Source: Bacteroidota bacterium (GTDB taxonomy: Bacteria; Bacteroidota; Bacteroidia; Chitinophagales; Chitinophagaceae). Taken from it: 50,603 nt of DNA. Location of the stretch: contig JAKQEA010000062.1 in assembly GCA_029558715.1 (NCBI GenBank), forward strand, positions 1 to 50,603, in the 5' to 3' direction. Positions 18,496 to 26,648 of this stretch are shown here, piece after piece. The position numbers and the translations under genes are program-made. The notes beneath the pieces were generated by a model. That model was not told the origin of the DNA and made no database searches. It saw nothing but the letters and a program-made list of their open reading frames with translations. Numbering within the stretch: the first letter of the stretch is position 1; each line of letters opens with the position of its first letter.

Positions 18496-19710
18496 ATGAG
18501 CCAGCAGAAACCAAAAATAAGCACCTCTTTCAGCTATGAAACCCTGGAGGAAACATTGGACATACGTCCAAAATCCGAGGGGATGATGATCGGTATTCCG
18601 AAAGAGATCGCATTCCAGGAAAATAGAATTGCCCTGACTCCGGATGCGGTAAGTGTACTTATCAGTAACGGCCACCAGGTAATAATAGAACACAATGCCG
18701 GCGAAGCTTCGCACTTCAGGGATAAAGATTACAGCGAGGCTGGTGCAAAGATTGTATATGACAGAGACAGCGTATTTAAAGCTCCTATACTGGTAAAGAG
18801 TGCTCCTATCATTGATGAAGATCTTCCTTTATTGCAACTTAACCAGATCATCATTTCACCTATCCATCTTTCTGTGATGAAATCTGAGATACTGGAGAAA
18901 ATGATGGAAAAAAAAGTAACAGCTATTTCCTTTGAGAACCTGAAAGATGACAGTGATTCTTATCCTATCGTTCGCAGTATGAGTGAAATTGCCGGGAGTG
19001 CTGTGATGCTGATCGCTGCCCAATACCTGGGCTCAGCCAATCATGGGAAAGGAGTGTTGCTGGGCGGTATATCCGGTATTGCCCCAACAAAAGTTATTAT
19101 AATAGGCGCAGGAATAGTAGGTGAGTATGCAGCAAGGGCCGCCCTTGCTTTAGGGGCTTCCGTAAAAGTATTTGATAATAGTGTGTACCGTTTAAAAAGA
19201 TTGCAGAATAACATTGGTCAGCGGATGTGGACCTCTGTGATAGAGCCAAGATTGCTGGCCAAGCAGCTAAAGACCTGTGAAGTAGCCGTTGGAGCATTGG
19301 GTTCTGAAACTGGAAGAACCCCACTCATCGTGACAGAAGAAATGGTTAGCAATATGCGTCCGGGCTCTGTGATCATTGATGTGAGCATTGACCGCGGCGG
19401 ATGTTTTGAAACCTCTGAAATAACATCGCATGAGCATCCCATTTTTATGAAATACGGGGTGATACATTATTGTGTACCTAATATCCCTTCTGGTTTTGCC
19501 CGTACGGCTTCACAGGCTATCAGTAATGTACTGATGCCTCTGTTGCTGGAGGCTGGTGAGGAAGGCGGGTTTGAAAATTTGGTTTGGCACAAACTGCACC
19601 TGCGTAGCGGTATCTATCTTTTTAAAGGAGCATTGACTAATTTTTATCTCAGCCAGCGCTTTGACCTGAAGTACACCGATTTGAATTTGTTGATTGCAAG
19701 CCAGCGGTAG
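18496..19710 (+). CDS. ald: Alanine dehydrogenase
   Basis: A 404-residue NAD-dependent enzyme interconverting L-alanine and pyruvate plus ammonia. Seen: GIPKEIAFQENRIALTP at the start of the catalytic domain (about 33-50), the substrate-lysine region LVKSAP, the Rossmann motif VIIIGAGIVG (about 199-208), DVSIDRGGCFETS, and HYCVPNIPSGFARTAS near the C terminus. An extra N-terminal segment of about 30 residues precedes the usual start and looks polar. A start at the double Met before IGIPKE is possible, but the upstream codons read as a normal protein. The family also includes pyridine nucleotide transhydrogenase alpha subunits; the CVPNIPS region fits Ald. Confidence 0.93.
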   Translation: MSQQKPKISTSFSYETLEETLDIRPKSEGMMIGIPKEIAFQENRIALTPDAVSVLISNGHQVIIEHNAGEASHFRDKDYSEAGAKIVYDRDSVFKAPILVKSAPIIDEDLPLLQLNQIIISPIHLSVMKSEILEKMMEKKVTAISFENLKDDSDSYPIVRSMSEIAGSAVMLIAAQYLGSANHGKGVLLGGISGIAPTKVIIIGAGIVGEYAARAALALGASVKVFDNSVYRLKRLQNNIGQRMWTSVIEPRLLAKQLKTCEVAVGALGSETGRTPLIVTEEMVSNMRPGSVIIDVSIDRGGCFETSEITSHEHPIFMKYGVIHYCVPNIPSGFARTASQAISNVLMPLLLEAGEEGGFENLVWHKLHLRSGIYLFKGALTNFYLSQRFDLKYTDLNLLIASQR

Positions 19711-19818
19711 GTGAAAAAATTGACGTATAATTTTTTTTACGTACACTTAAGATAGTACATCCCTAAGAATCCTTCTTAATTCTACCTGTCATTTATTAAT
19801 TTTTTTAAAAAAATCAAC

Positions 19819-20622
19819 ATGAGAAATGTTCTGATCATCATGGCGGGGCTGTTTTTGCTTGCCTGTAACAATCAAGAAGACAAAAAGACCGAAAAGAAAG
19901 TAAAGTACAGTGATCTTGTTAATGAACGACTTAATGGAGATATTCAGAGTGTGGAAGAAACTCCATACCAAGTGGATAGCTCAGGTAAGATCGGGAATAT
20001 GGATTCATGTTGTATTGATCTGGTAGAGTACGATGAAAATGGTAATGCTGTTAGGTTTACTTCAAAAGACAGTAAAGGGAATGTAAAAAATCAATCCGTT
20101 TATACCCGTCATGAGACAGGTTTATGGATCGGGTCAAAAGACACCAAAGAGGGCGGGAAGCCATCAGGATCAATGAAGGTAGGTGTAGATGATAAAGGTC
20201 AGTATACAGTAGCGGAGGCTTTTGATTCCACCGGGAAACTTGATGTTTATTATACTGATACCAAGCAAAATGAATTTGGCCAGATTTTGAGATGGAAACA
20301 ATATGATAAGGATAGTGTTTTCAGAATGGAAGGACAAGCAACATACGATAAGAATCTGCAGATGGGATTTACAATGAAAGACAGTGTTGGTAAATTAAAA
20401 TCTTCAAGTGATTATAAGTATAATGACAAAGGTGAGCAAACAGAAGTTTCAAATACCAATATTACCAAGGATTCCACCACAACGGTTGTAACAAAATACA
20501 CCTATGATTCTCATGATGAAATGGGTAACTGGACTCAGCGTACAGCCTTTGATGATAAAGGCAAGGCAACCAAAATTGTCAAAAGAATTTATACTTACAG
20601 GAAGAACGAAGAGAAAAAATAA
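19819..20622 (+). CDS. Putative lipoprotein with YD-like beta repeats, function unknown
   Basis: A 267-residue protein with a lipoprotein signal (LFLLAC, lipidated Cys near residue 16) followed by a charged Asn/Gln/Lys stretch. The body is made of short units of the form 'Tyr-Asp-x-x-Gly-Asn/Lys', for example VEYDENGNAVRFTSKDSKGN, KYNDKGEQTEVS and AFDDKGKATKIV. These resemble the antiparallel hairpins of YD/RHS-like or MORN-like repeats. Seen: two adjacent cysteines (DSCCIDL) near residue 60. I cannot assign a function. It stands alone between the ald gene and a strong terminator. Confidence 0.78.
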   Translation: MRNVLIIMAGLFLLACNNQEDKKTEKKVKYSDLVNERLNGDIQSVEETPYQVDSSGKIGNMDSCCIDLVEYDENGNAVRFTSKDSKGNVKNQSVYTRHETGLWIGSKDTKEGGKPSGSMKVGVDDKGQYTVAEAFDSTGKLDVYYTDTKQNEFGQILRWKQYDKDSVFRMEGQATYDKNLQMGFTMKDSVGKLKSSSDYKYNDKGEQTEVSNTNITKDSTTTVVTKYTYDSHDEMGNWTQRTAFDDKGKATKIVKRIYTYRKNEEKK

Positions 20623-20650
20623 TTTTAGTATTATATTACTATAGCAGATT

Positions 20651-20682
20651 AAATGTGCCCGTTTGAGATAACGGGCACATTT
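20651..20682. terminator. Strong bidirectional terminator
   Basis: Perfect 13-bp stem (AAATGTGCCCGTT / AACGGGCACATTT) with a 6-nt loop. It separates the lipoprotein gene (+) from the TonB receptor gene (-), which ends 3 nt further on. Confidence 0.85.
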
Positions 20683-20684
20683 AG

Positions 20685-22706
20685 TTAGAGGTATACCCTA
20701 AACTGAATATACACATTCCTTCCTGGCCTCGAAATATTTCCCCAGTCCAGGTGCTCATGATATTTTCTATCAAAAATATTCTCAACTCCTCCCTGTAACT
20801 CAATAGTATTGTTTAATATCATTGTGTTGTAGCCAAACCGAATATGCAAAAGAGAATAGCCGGTTGTAACATCTTCCCCGGCTTCTATATTTATATGGCC
20901 TTGTTTACTTGCGGCTTCTGCTTCCAGTTGTACAGAAAAATTCTTTGGCTGATACCGGATTGATGTTGTATTCTTTAAAGGAGCTATAAGGGGTAATGAA
21001 TTTCCTTTATTGTCTTTCCCGGCTGTATAACGGACGGTGGAGACCACATCAATGGCAGGGGCAGGTTTAAGAACCACACTGCCTTCCACTCCGGATACTG
21101 ATGCATTGGGGATATTGATAAATTCTTTTACTCCTTTGGCGCCGATAGTCATAGTACTGAAAGAAGAATTGATAGTACCTGTTAAATAGTCAAACAAACT
21201 GGAATAGAAATAGCTGAGTTGTACCCGGTTATTTTTCCAGTTATATATAACAGACAGGTCGGCCTGTAGTGATTTTTCAATTTTCAGTTTTGGATTACCA
21301 ATATAATCGTATCCATCATTACTGTTGAACAGATAAAAACCATATAACTCACTGGCTGTTGGCATCCTTTCAACGTAAGCTATACTAGCCGATACTTTTA
21401 TCTTCTGAGAGATTTTTTTAGAAATTACCGCTGAAATATTTTTCAATAAATCTTTTCTGTTAGCAGAAGGGTAGCCAAAAATACTGACCTGGTCTTTTGC
21501 CTCCTGCGAAACTAATTTATAGCTAATGAAGTCAGTCCTTCCTGTAACCTGGAGTTTCAGGGTACTGTCAATTTGCAAAAGCCATGCTGCAGAGATACCG
21601 GATTGATTTTTTCTATTGTCTGGCCAGGTAAGCATATACATTGGGAGTTCACCGGGCTGGTACATAGTCATGGATGCTTTTAGAAAAGTGGAAGAGCCAT
21701 CTGCCCGGAGGAGTAGTCTTTGCTTTTGATTTATTTTAAGTTCAGCTTCAGTATAGGCACCATAAGTTTTACTCCACCCTGGCATATCCATGTGCATTGG
21801 TACATTTGGTCTTTTGGTGTCATCCATGCTATGGTCAATCTTATTGGCATAGATCTTAACCTGCCATTTGTATAGTGACTTTGACGGGTTTTCCCGGTGC
21901 ATACTCAATGAACCAATCCTGGCTGCAGCATATCCCACATCCATGGGCAGTGCGGGATAACCAATATTCCATCCATCATCACCCAACAGATCTGCCTTGA
22001 AATAAGTGTATAGGGTATGCTGGTATTTTGCTGATATGGAGTAGTTCACTTTTTCGTATTGAGAAAAATCAATTATATCACCACCTCCGCTACGATAGTT
22101 CTTATTGTTGCGGTATGTACCACTCATCCTGAAGGCCCATTTGCCTGTTGAATAATTTAACCGGGCTGATTCATAAAAACTTTTGGCGGCCGTTTGATAT
22201 CCGCTGCTGATTAAGCCGGTTATTTTATTGACATTCAGGAAATCTGGTTCAGCCATTTTCATATTTACAGTACCGCCGATTGCTGAACCACTCATAAAAC
22301 CGGTAATTGCTGTTTGTACCTGTAGGTTTTCAAGATTAATGGGTTCGATATAAATAGTGGCCGGATCCATTTTATCAGCGCAGGCACCATGAATTCTCAT
22401 TCCGTCTACAAGCACATTTATCTGACCGCCTGTGAAAGATCTTATGGAAGGCTCCATGCCATATGAGCCGCGGCGTAATAGAGATATCTCAGGAAGACGA
22501 CTCAATATTTCTTCCAGGGTAACGGAGCTGTTCGCCTTGAAAAAGTTTATCAACTGCTGCTTAGCCGTCTTTTGTGTGGAAGTTATGGTTACTTCTCTCA
22601 GTTCGACAATGCGGGTAGTGTCTTCAATAATTGCAGGCTGCTGTGTTTGAGAAAACCCGGCCATGCAAGAAGTGATTACTAATATATTTACAAATACTTT
22701 TTTCAC
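20685..22706 (-). CDS. TonB-dependent receptor, OprC-like (probable copper receptor)
   Basis: A 673-residue outer-membrane receptor. Seen: GTG start with a signal peptide (1-19, cleavage after GFSQ region), a plug domain (about 45-160) and a 22-strand-type barrel ending in the aromatic-rich IQFRVYL. Residues 104-122 carry HGACADKMDP and IYIEP, which match the Cys/Met region of TonB-dependent copper receptors of the OprC type (family knowledge). The barrel contains several Met/His-rich loops, such as MHMDMPGW and MTMYQPGELPMYM, plausible copper ligands. The gene follows a Met/His-rich lipoprotein gene by 49 nt, with a hairpin between. There is no N-terminal carboxypeptidase-like domain. Copper or another soft metal is the most likely cargo, by inference. 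Confidence 0.88.
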   Translation of the reverse strand: MKKVFVNILVITSCMAGFSQTQQPAIIEDTTRIVELREVTITSTQKTAKQQLINFFKANSSVTLEEILSRLPEISLLRRGSYGMEPSIRSFTGGQINVLVDGMRIHGACADKMDPATIYIEPINLENLQVQTAITGFMSGSAIGGTVNMKMAEPDFLNVNKITGLISSGYQTAAKSFYESARLNYSTGKWAFRMSGTYRNNKNYRSGGGDIIDFSQYEKVNYSISAKYQHTLYTYFKADLLGDDGWNIGYPALPMDVGYAAARIGSLSMHRENPSKSLYKWQVKIYANKIDHSMDDTKRPNVPMHMDMPGWSKTYGAYTEAELKINQKQRLLLRADGSSTFLKASMTMYQPGELPMYMLTWPDNRKNQSGISAAWLLQIDSTLKLQVTGRTDFISYKLVSQEAKDQVSIFGYPSANRKDLLKNISAVISKKISQKIKVSASIAYVERMPTASELYGFYLFNSNDGYDYIGNPKLKIEKSLQADLSVIYNWKNNRVQLSYFYSSLFDYLTGTINSSFSTMTIGAKGVKEFINIPNASVSGVEGSVVLKPAPAIDVVSTVRYTAGKDNKGNSLPLIAPLKNTTSIRYQPKNFSVQLEAEAASKQGHINIEAGEDVTTGYSLLHIRFGYNTMILNNTIELQGGVENIFDRKYHEHLDWGNISRPGRNVYIQFRVYL

Positions 22707-22721
22707 TGTAAATGGTTTTAA

Positions 22722-22743
22722 GCAGGTGAGTTAACCCACCTGC
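22722..22743 (-). other. Intercistronic hairpin between the YtkA-like and TonB receptor genes
   Basis: The 7-bp inverted repeat GCAGGTG / CACCTGC encloses AGTTAACC. On the coding (minus) strand no T-run follows it directly, so it is more likely a processing or stability element than a full terminator. Confidence 0.5.
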
Positions 22744-22755
22744 CTTTTTCAACTG

Positions 22756-23586
22756 CTAGAATTCAACATCAAAATACTGTGTGGTATCAGCTACAGCCGT
22801 TCCAGACATAAAATCAAGATTCAGTCTCCAGAAACCAGTCATTGTAAAGTTTACTTTCCCTTTGTAATGACCATTACCAATATGAACAGGATTCACATTG
22901 TTAGGTGATCCATGTCCCATCGTAGGCATTTCCGGGGTTAATATGACAGATAGACTGCTGTCAGCAGGCCAGTTCATCATAGAGGCCTTTTTATAAATTG
23001 CTATTTCCATATCATTGATGCCCACTTTTGAGCTGGCTGCAGTTGGTTCAATCAAAGAGATAAAGTATTTGGCACCATTATGAGCCGCCGTAAATGATTT
23101 CTGTTTCGATTTAACCGGTTCGTTTACCGTAACAGGAATAGTTAGTACACCCTCTTTATCATTCATGTGATTATGCACCTGAATCTTTAAAGTCCATGTT
23201 CCACCCATAGATGACATGATGAATGTAACGCTGCAGGGGAATAAATGATTAACTGCTTGCTCTGATACGGGATTTTCATAAGGAGATGAATGCATCATTG
23301 TTCCCATATCCATCATGGGGGTGAGTTGTATATGCGCATCTTCGATACGGTTTCCTGTGGCAGAATCGTAAAGAGCAATATATAACTTCGTGAATCCTGT
23401 AGTAATAGATGTTTCTTTTGTGTATACCTGTACCTTGGCGGAAGCACCAGCGGCATAACCTTCAGTTATTTTTGTCATTCCTTCGGTGGGATCAGCTTCT
23501 GCTATTTTATCTTTTGAACAGGCAGCAAGAAATACAATTATACATATAAGGGCAAGGGATACCAATATCATTAATGACTTTTTCAT
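22756..23586 (-). CDS. Met/His-rich lipoprotein with two YtkA/FixH-like domains
   Basis: A 276-residue lipoprotein. Seen: lipobox FLAAC (Cys23), then two Ig-like domains of similar pattern (about 40-150 and 160-276). Both carry a Met/His cluster at the same relative place: LTPMMDMGTMMHSS in the first and LTPEMPTMGHGSP in the second. Both end with a strand of the type GGTWTLKIQVH or GFWRLNLDF, typical of YtkA-like/FixH folds (family knowledge). Methionine and histidine clusters in this fold often bind Cu(I)/Cu(II). Its place just upstream of an OprC-like receptor gene supports an envelope copper-binding partner, perhaps a chaperone that hands copper on; this is inference. Confidence 0.85.
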   Translation of the reverse strand: MKKSLMILVSLALICIIVFLAACSKDKIAEADPTEGMTKITEGYAAGASAKVQVYTKETSITTGFTKLYIALYDSATGNRIEDAHIQLTPMMDMGTMMHSSPYENPVSEQAVNHLFPCSVTFIMSSMGGTWTLKIQVHNHMNDKEGVLTIPVTVNEPVKSKQKSFTAAHNGAKYFISLIEPTAASSKVGINDMEIAIYKKASMMNWPADSSLSVILTPEMPTMGHGSPNNVNPVHIGNGHYKGKVNFTMTGFWRLNLDFMSGTAVADTTQYFDVEF

Positions 23587-23685
23587 AAAAACAGTATTTG
23601 TTTTAATAATAGTATGATGAAATAAGAGAACGTTGATGCTATTTAATGCATCAATAAAAAAACAGGGTTGAATAAACCGGTATGA

Positions 23686-24063
23686 TCAGCTGAGTGAAGG
23701 GGGACGAAATACAGATATTATGTGATCAAAGCTATAATTATTAGATACACTTATGGGGTTATGTATAAGATTGACTTCAGGAGAAGCAATCGTACAGCTG
23801 ATTGTTGATATAGTACAAGGACTGCCTTCTACTAACTGTTTGATCTGTAAAGGCGCTTCTTCGTTTTGATGTTGTTCTGTTTCTTTTATTTTTTTATTGA
23901 GAAAGCACTTTCCATCACACTTTAGTTCTGGGCGATCTTTGTTAATACAGTGCTCCCTGGCTATTGTTGTCCTGTTGACAAAAAACCAGATCGTAAAACC
24001 AGTTGTATAGAAAAGCTGGAGAGAAAAAATAATAACAAATATGATAGCTACAATTTTCTTCAC
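23686..24063 (-). CDS. Small Cys-rich envelope protein with C-terminal FRPPSLS tail
   Basis: A 125-residue protein from the GTG at 24063; a longer frame starts with ATG at 24135. I prefer the GTG because it gives a normal signal/anchor sequence (VKKIVAIIFVIIF) and has a TATATTTG box 5 nt upstream. The ATG overlaps the ABC gene stop as TGATG, so translational coupling is possible instead. Seen: a conserved-looking motif AREHCINKDRPELKC followed by DGKCFLNKKI, which puts three cysteines close together, two more cysteines further on, and the terminal residues FRPPSLS. Similar small proteins with a Cys-x-Asn-Lys-Asp-x-Pro motif occur beside TonB and metal genes in Bacteroidetes (recollection). 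Function unknown; a metal-binding role is plausible. Confidence 0.72.
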   Translation of the reverse strand: MKKIVAIIFVIIFSLQLFYTTGFTIWFFVNRTTIAREHCINKDRPELKCDGKCFLNKKIKETEQHQNEEAPLQIKQLVEGSPCTISTISCTIASPEVNLIHNPISVSNNYSFDHIISVFRPPSLS

Positions 24064-24068
24064 AGCTG

Positions 24069-24076
24069 CAAATATA
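24069..24076 (-). promoter_or_regulatory. -7 box TATATTTG, 5 nt before the GTG at 24063
   Basis: On the minus strand TATATTTG is followed by CAGCT and GTGAAGAAA. It lies inside the longer alternative frame, so if used it gives a near-leaderless mRNA for the short form. Confidence 0.4.
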
Positions 24077-24134
24077 ACCGTTGATAAAAAGGAGGACAGA
24101 TGATTTTTGTCAGTAGCTGACATGATTAAAGACA

Positions 24135-24758
24135 TCAGTGTCTTTTATAATCATTTATATTAATGATGTGTGTACAAAACCTGTACTCAGTTTCGTCATT
24201 GCTGCTTACAGCTATAAGCCGATGCTTACAGTATTTATTAATAAGTGAGTGATACAATTCAATACCTGCGGTATCAAGGTTTGTGCAAGGCTCATCGAGC
24301 AAAACAATCGTTGAATCGGAGAGTATGCACTGGGCCAGTTTTACCCGTTGTTTCATACCAGATGAATAATATCGGATTTGTTTATGAACTGCTTTTTCAA
24401 GACCAATTAATGAAATGACTTCATTGGCAGAAAGCCCGGGTAATAAAGGTTTGAATCCCTGGTGAAAATTTAAAAATTCAATCAGCGTCATTTCTTCAAT
24501 GAGTTCGAGATACGGAGCGCAGATAGAAATATGCTGATATACTTGTTCATTCACCAATTCGCTGTCCACCTGTGCCCATTGTATTTTTCCTTCATTGATC
24601 ATCATTCCACCACTGAGTACTTGCAGCAGGGTGCTCTTTCCGGAACCATTTGGTCCGGTGATGGCATATGCATTTCCTGTTTCAAATGTGTAAGTGAAAT
24701 GACGGAATATCCAGTCACGGTTAAACCGCTTTCCTGAATCAGATAGGGAGATCGTCAT
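24135..24758 (-). CDS. ABC transporter ATP-binding protein without a visible permease partner
   Basis: About 207 residues from the ATG at 24758; an earlier ATG at 24806 would add 16 polar residues and deepen the overlap with lpxA. Seen: Walker A GPNGSGKST, signature YYSSGMKQRVKLAQ, Walker B IVLLDEPCTNLD, and a Q-loop region ISICAPYLEL. The C-terminal H-loop position is unusual: AVSSNDETEYRFCTH has Asn-Asp where the switch His is expected. It overlaps the end of lpxA by 20 nt, suggesting coupled translation, and no membrane subunit gene is close. It resembles CcmA-type single ATPases, but no ccm genes are nearby, so its partner and cargo are unknown. Confidence 0.87.
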   Translation of the reverse strand: MTISLSDSGKRFNRDWIFRHFTYTFETGNAYAITGPNGSGKSTLLQVLSGGMMINEGKIQWAQVDSELVNEQVYQHISICAPYLELIEEMTLIEFLNFHQGFKPLLPGLSANEVISLIGLEKAVHKQIRYYSSGMKQRVKLAQCILSDSTIVLLDEPCTNLDTAGIELYHSLINKYCKHRLIAVSSNDETEYRFCTHIININDYKRH

Positions 24759-25545
24759 CGTTGCTGCCTTTGGTGAATCGTTTGATGATACCTCTTCCGC
24801 TTTCACGGATGAAGGTCACTATTTCATCTCTTTCATCAGTGGCGGGCATTTCTTCTTCTATAAACTCAACTGCCTGGCTGGTGTTCATGCCTTTATTATA
24901 AAGCACACGATAGATATCAAGAATATGATTGATACGTTCGATACTGAAGCCACGGCGTTTTAAGCCTATAGAGTTTACACCGGCATAGCTTAATGGAGTA
25001 CGGCCTGCTTTAATATAAGGAGGTACATCTTTTCCAACCAGGGAACCACCACTGATAAATGAGTGGGAGCCTATCTTTACAAACTGGTGAACCGCACACA
25101 TACCACCAATGATTGCCCAGTCGCCGATTGTTACATGTCCTGCTACCTGGGTGTTATTGCTGGTAATGCAGTTATCGCCTACAAAACAATCATGTGCAAA
25201 GTGGCAGTATGCCATGATCAGGCAATTTTTACCAATCACTGTTTTTTCACGGTCCTTGGTACCGCGGTTGATGGTCACAAATTCACGGATAGTGGTGCCG
25301 TCACCGATATATACGTTGGAATATTCACCCTGGAATTTCAGATCCTGTGGAACAGCAGCAATTACTGCTCCCGGAAAGATGCGGCAGTTTTTTCCAATCC
25401 GGGCACCTTCCATGATAGTTACGTTGGAGCCGACCCAGGTACCATCACCTATTTCTACATCCTGGTGTATAACCGTAAAGGGATCAATCTTTACATTGGT
25501 TGCCAGCCTTGCATTAGGATGAATATATGTATGCGGATGGATCAT
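24739..25545 (-). CDS. lpxA: Acyl-ACP--UDP-N-acetylglucosamine O-acyltransferase LpxA
   Basis: First enzyme of lipid A synthesis, transferring a hydroxyacyl chain from ACP to UDP-GlcNAc in the cytoplasm. Seen: left-handed beta-helix hexapeptide repeats throughout residues 1-190 (VEIGDGTWVGSNV, ARIGKNCRI, HVTIGDWAIIGG), the catalytic pair His115/His118 in CHFAHDC, GGSLVGKDVPPY, then a C-terminal helical domain with ERINHI. Length (268) is normal. Other lpx genes (lpxC, lpxD, fabZ) are not next to it here. Its ATG is preceded by a hairpin at 25558-25574 and a TAACTTTG box. Confidence 0.96.
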   Translation of the reverse strand: MIHPHTYIHPNARLATNVKIDPFTVIHQDVEIGDGTWVGSNVTIMEGARIGKNCRIFPGAVIAAVPQDLKFQGEYSNVYIGDGTTIREFVTINRGTKDREKTVIGKNCLIMAYCHFAHDCFVGDNCITSNNTQVAGHVTIGDWAIIGGMCAVHQFVKIGSHSFISGGSLVGKDVPPYIKAGRTPLSYAGVNSIGLKRRGFSIERINHILDIYRVLYNKGMNTSQAVEFIEEEMPATDERDEIVTFIRESGRGIIKRFTKGSNDDDLPI

Positions 25546-25557
25546 GATTTAAAAAAA

Positions 25558-25574
25558 TCCCGCCCATGGCGGGA
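25558..25574 (-). promoter_or_regulatory. Hairpin with T-run in the lpxA leader
   Basis: On the minus strand TCCCGCC-atg-GGCGGGA (7-bp GC-rich stem) is followed by seven T residues and then, 12 nt later, the lpxA ATG. It has the form of an intrinsic terminator, yet there is no upstream minus-strand gene to terminate. Confidence 0.6.
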
Positions 25575-25578
25575 CGGG

Positions 25579-25586
25579 CAAAGTTA
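25579..25586 (-). promoter_or_regulatory. -7 box TAACTTTG upstream of lpxA
   Basis: An exact TAnnTTTG match on the minus strand, 33 nt before the lpxA ATG. The predicted transcript would begin right at the foot of the leader hairpin. Confidence 0.5.
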
Positions 25587-25706
25587 GCTGTTACCGGCAA
25601 AAACAGAAGTTTTTTTGATCATATATTGTTAAAAATCAGCAACTGATCAGTGCTATTCAACGTTACACCATTAATATGGCTTATTAAGCGTAATTTCGCA
25701 TTTCAG

Positions 25707-26648
25707 ATGCACAATCCTCCGGATATATTGTCATTGGCTTATAAGCAATCCTATATGCAGGACCAGATGGTAATGCTGCAGGAGAGAGAGCAACAAATAC
25801 CCGGTTCCGTACAGTACACTATAAACAGGTATCGTCGCCTTCCGCAATGGAATATAGAGGATACCGGAATGCTGGTTTATCATTATCAGAAAACTGAACC
25901 AAAAGAAAATTACCTGGAATTGAAATTTTGTGTGAGTGGAAATGTATACTGCCGTAAGAAAGATACAGAGTGCGACATGTGTCAGTTTAATGCATCTAAA
26001 ACCTGTATGGAAAGGGTGGATAGTGTGGATGTGGTAAGTTTCAGGTTTTCTCCTGTTCACCTCAGCCAGTTTGTAAAGCCAAGGAAAGGGAACGCTGCCT
26101 TAACGGATAATATTTTAAGCTTCCGGCATAATTCATCCTTCACCAAAATTCTTCCCCTTTGTGGTAAAACAAGAATGGTGCTTGAGGGGGTATTAAATCA
26201 TACTTACAGCGATAGCCTGGAGAATATTTACATCAATGCACAAACTCAGATGTTGCTGCTTTACAGTCTTGATTGTATGCTGGGTGAAAAAGAAATTGAC
26301 GTAGTGAGTTGCAAATTCCTTGCTAATGAAGCAGATAGGGAAAAGATCGTAAAAGCAAGGGAAATACTTATTCAGCATATCGGAGAACCCATCACTATTA
26401 AGGAGCTAAGCAGGAAAGTAGCTATTAACGAATGCTATCTTAAAAAGGGATTTAAAGAATTATTCGGCACCACTGTTTTTGATTTTTATCAAAGCCAGCG
26501 GATGGAACATGCAAAATACCTGCTCTATGAAAAAGGCCTGAGTGTTACCGAAGTATCTATGATGCTGGGTTATTCTTCTATTTCTCACTTTTCTACAGCC
26601 TTTAAAAAACATACTGGCTTAAAACCCTGTGAGTTATTGCTCAGGTAG
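25707..26648 (+). CDS. AraC-family transcriptional regulator with a five-cysteine N-terminal cluster
   Basis: A 313-residue regulator from the ATG at 25707. Seen: the C-terminal AraC double helix-turn-helix (about 212-313) with KELSRKVAINECYLKKGFKELFG and VTEVSMMLGYSSISHFSTAFKKHTGLKP. In the N-terminal domain, cysteines 75, 82, 89, 92 and 100 form KFCVSGNVYCRKKDTECDMC and SKTC. This looks like a metal- or redox-sensing cluster rather than a sugar-binding pocket. The gene sits between the TonB copper-receptor genes (-) and the small-protein/cytochrome genes (+), well placed to control either or both. The similarity to PchR-type regulators is in the DNA-binding half only. What it senses is inference. 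Confidence 0.9.
   Translation: MHNPPDILSLAYKQSYMQDQMVMLQEREQQIPGSVQYTINRYRRLPQWNIEDTGMLVYHYQKTEPKENYLELKFCVSGNVYCRKKDTECDMCQFNASKTCMERVDSVDVVSFRFSPVHLSQFVKPRKGNAALTDNILSFRHNSSFTKILPLCGKTRMVLEGVLNHTYSDSLENIYINAQTQMLLLYSLDCMLGEKEIDVVSCKFLANEADREKIVKAREILIQHIGEPITIKELSRKVAINECYLKKGFKELFGTTVFDFYQSQRMEHAKYLLYEKGLSVTEVSMMLGYSSISHFSTAFKKHTGLKPCELLLR

Noticed and set aside
19723-19742. ACGTA / TACGT inverted repeat with a T-run after the alanine dehydrogenase gene
   Set aside because: The stem is only five bases and the T-run lies in the loop, so it is not a credible terminator.
23633-23654. Inverted repeat TTGATGC / GCATCAA between the small Cys-rich gene and the YtkA-like gene
   Set aside because: AT-rich with a T-run on the wrong side for termination on the coding strand; too weak to call a regulatory site.
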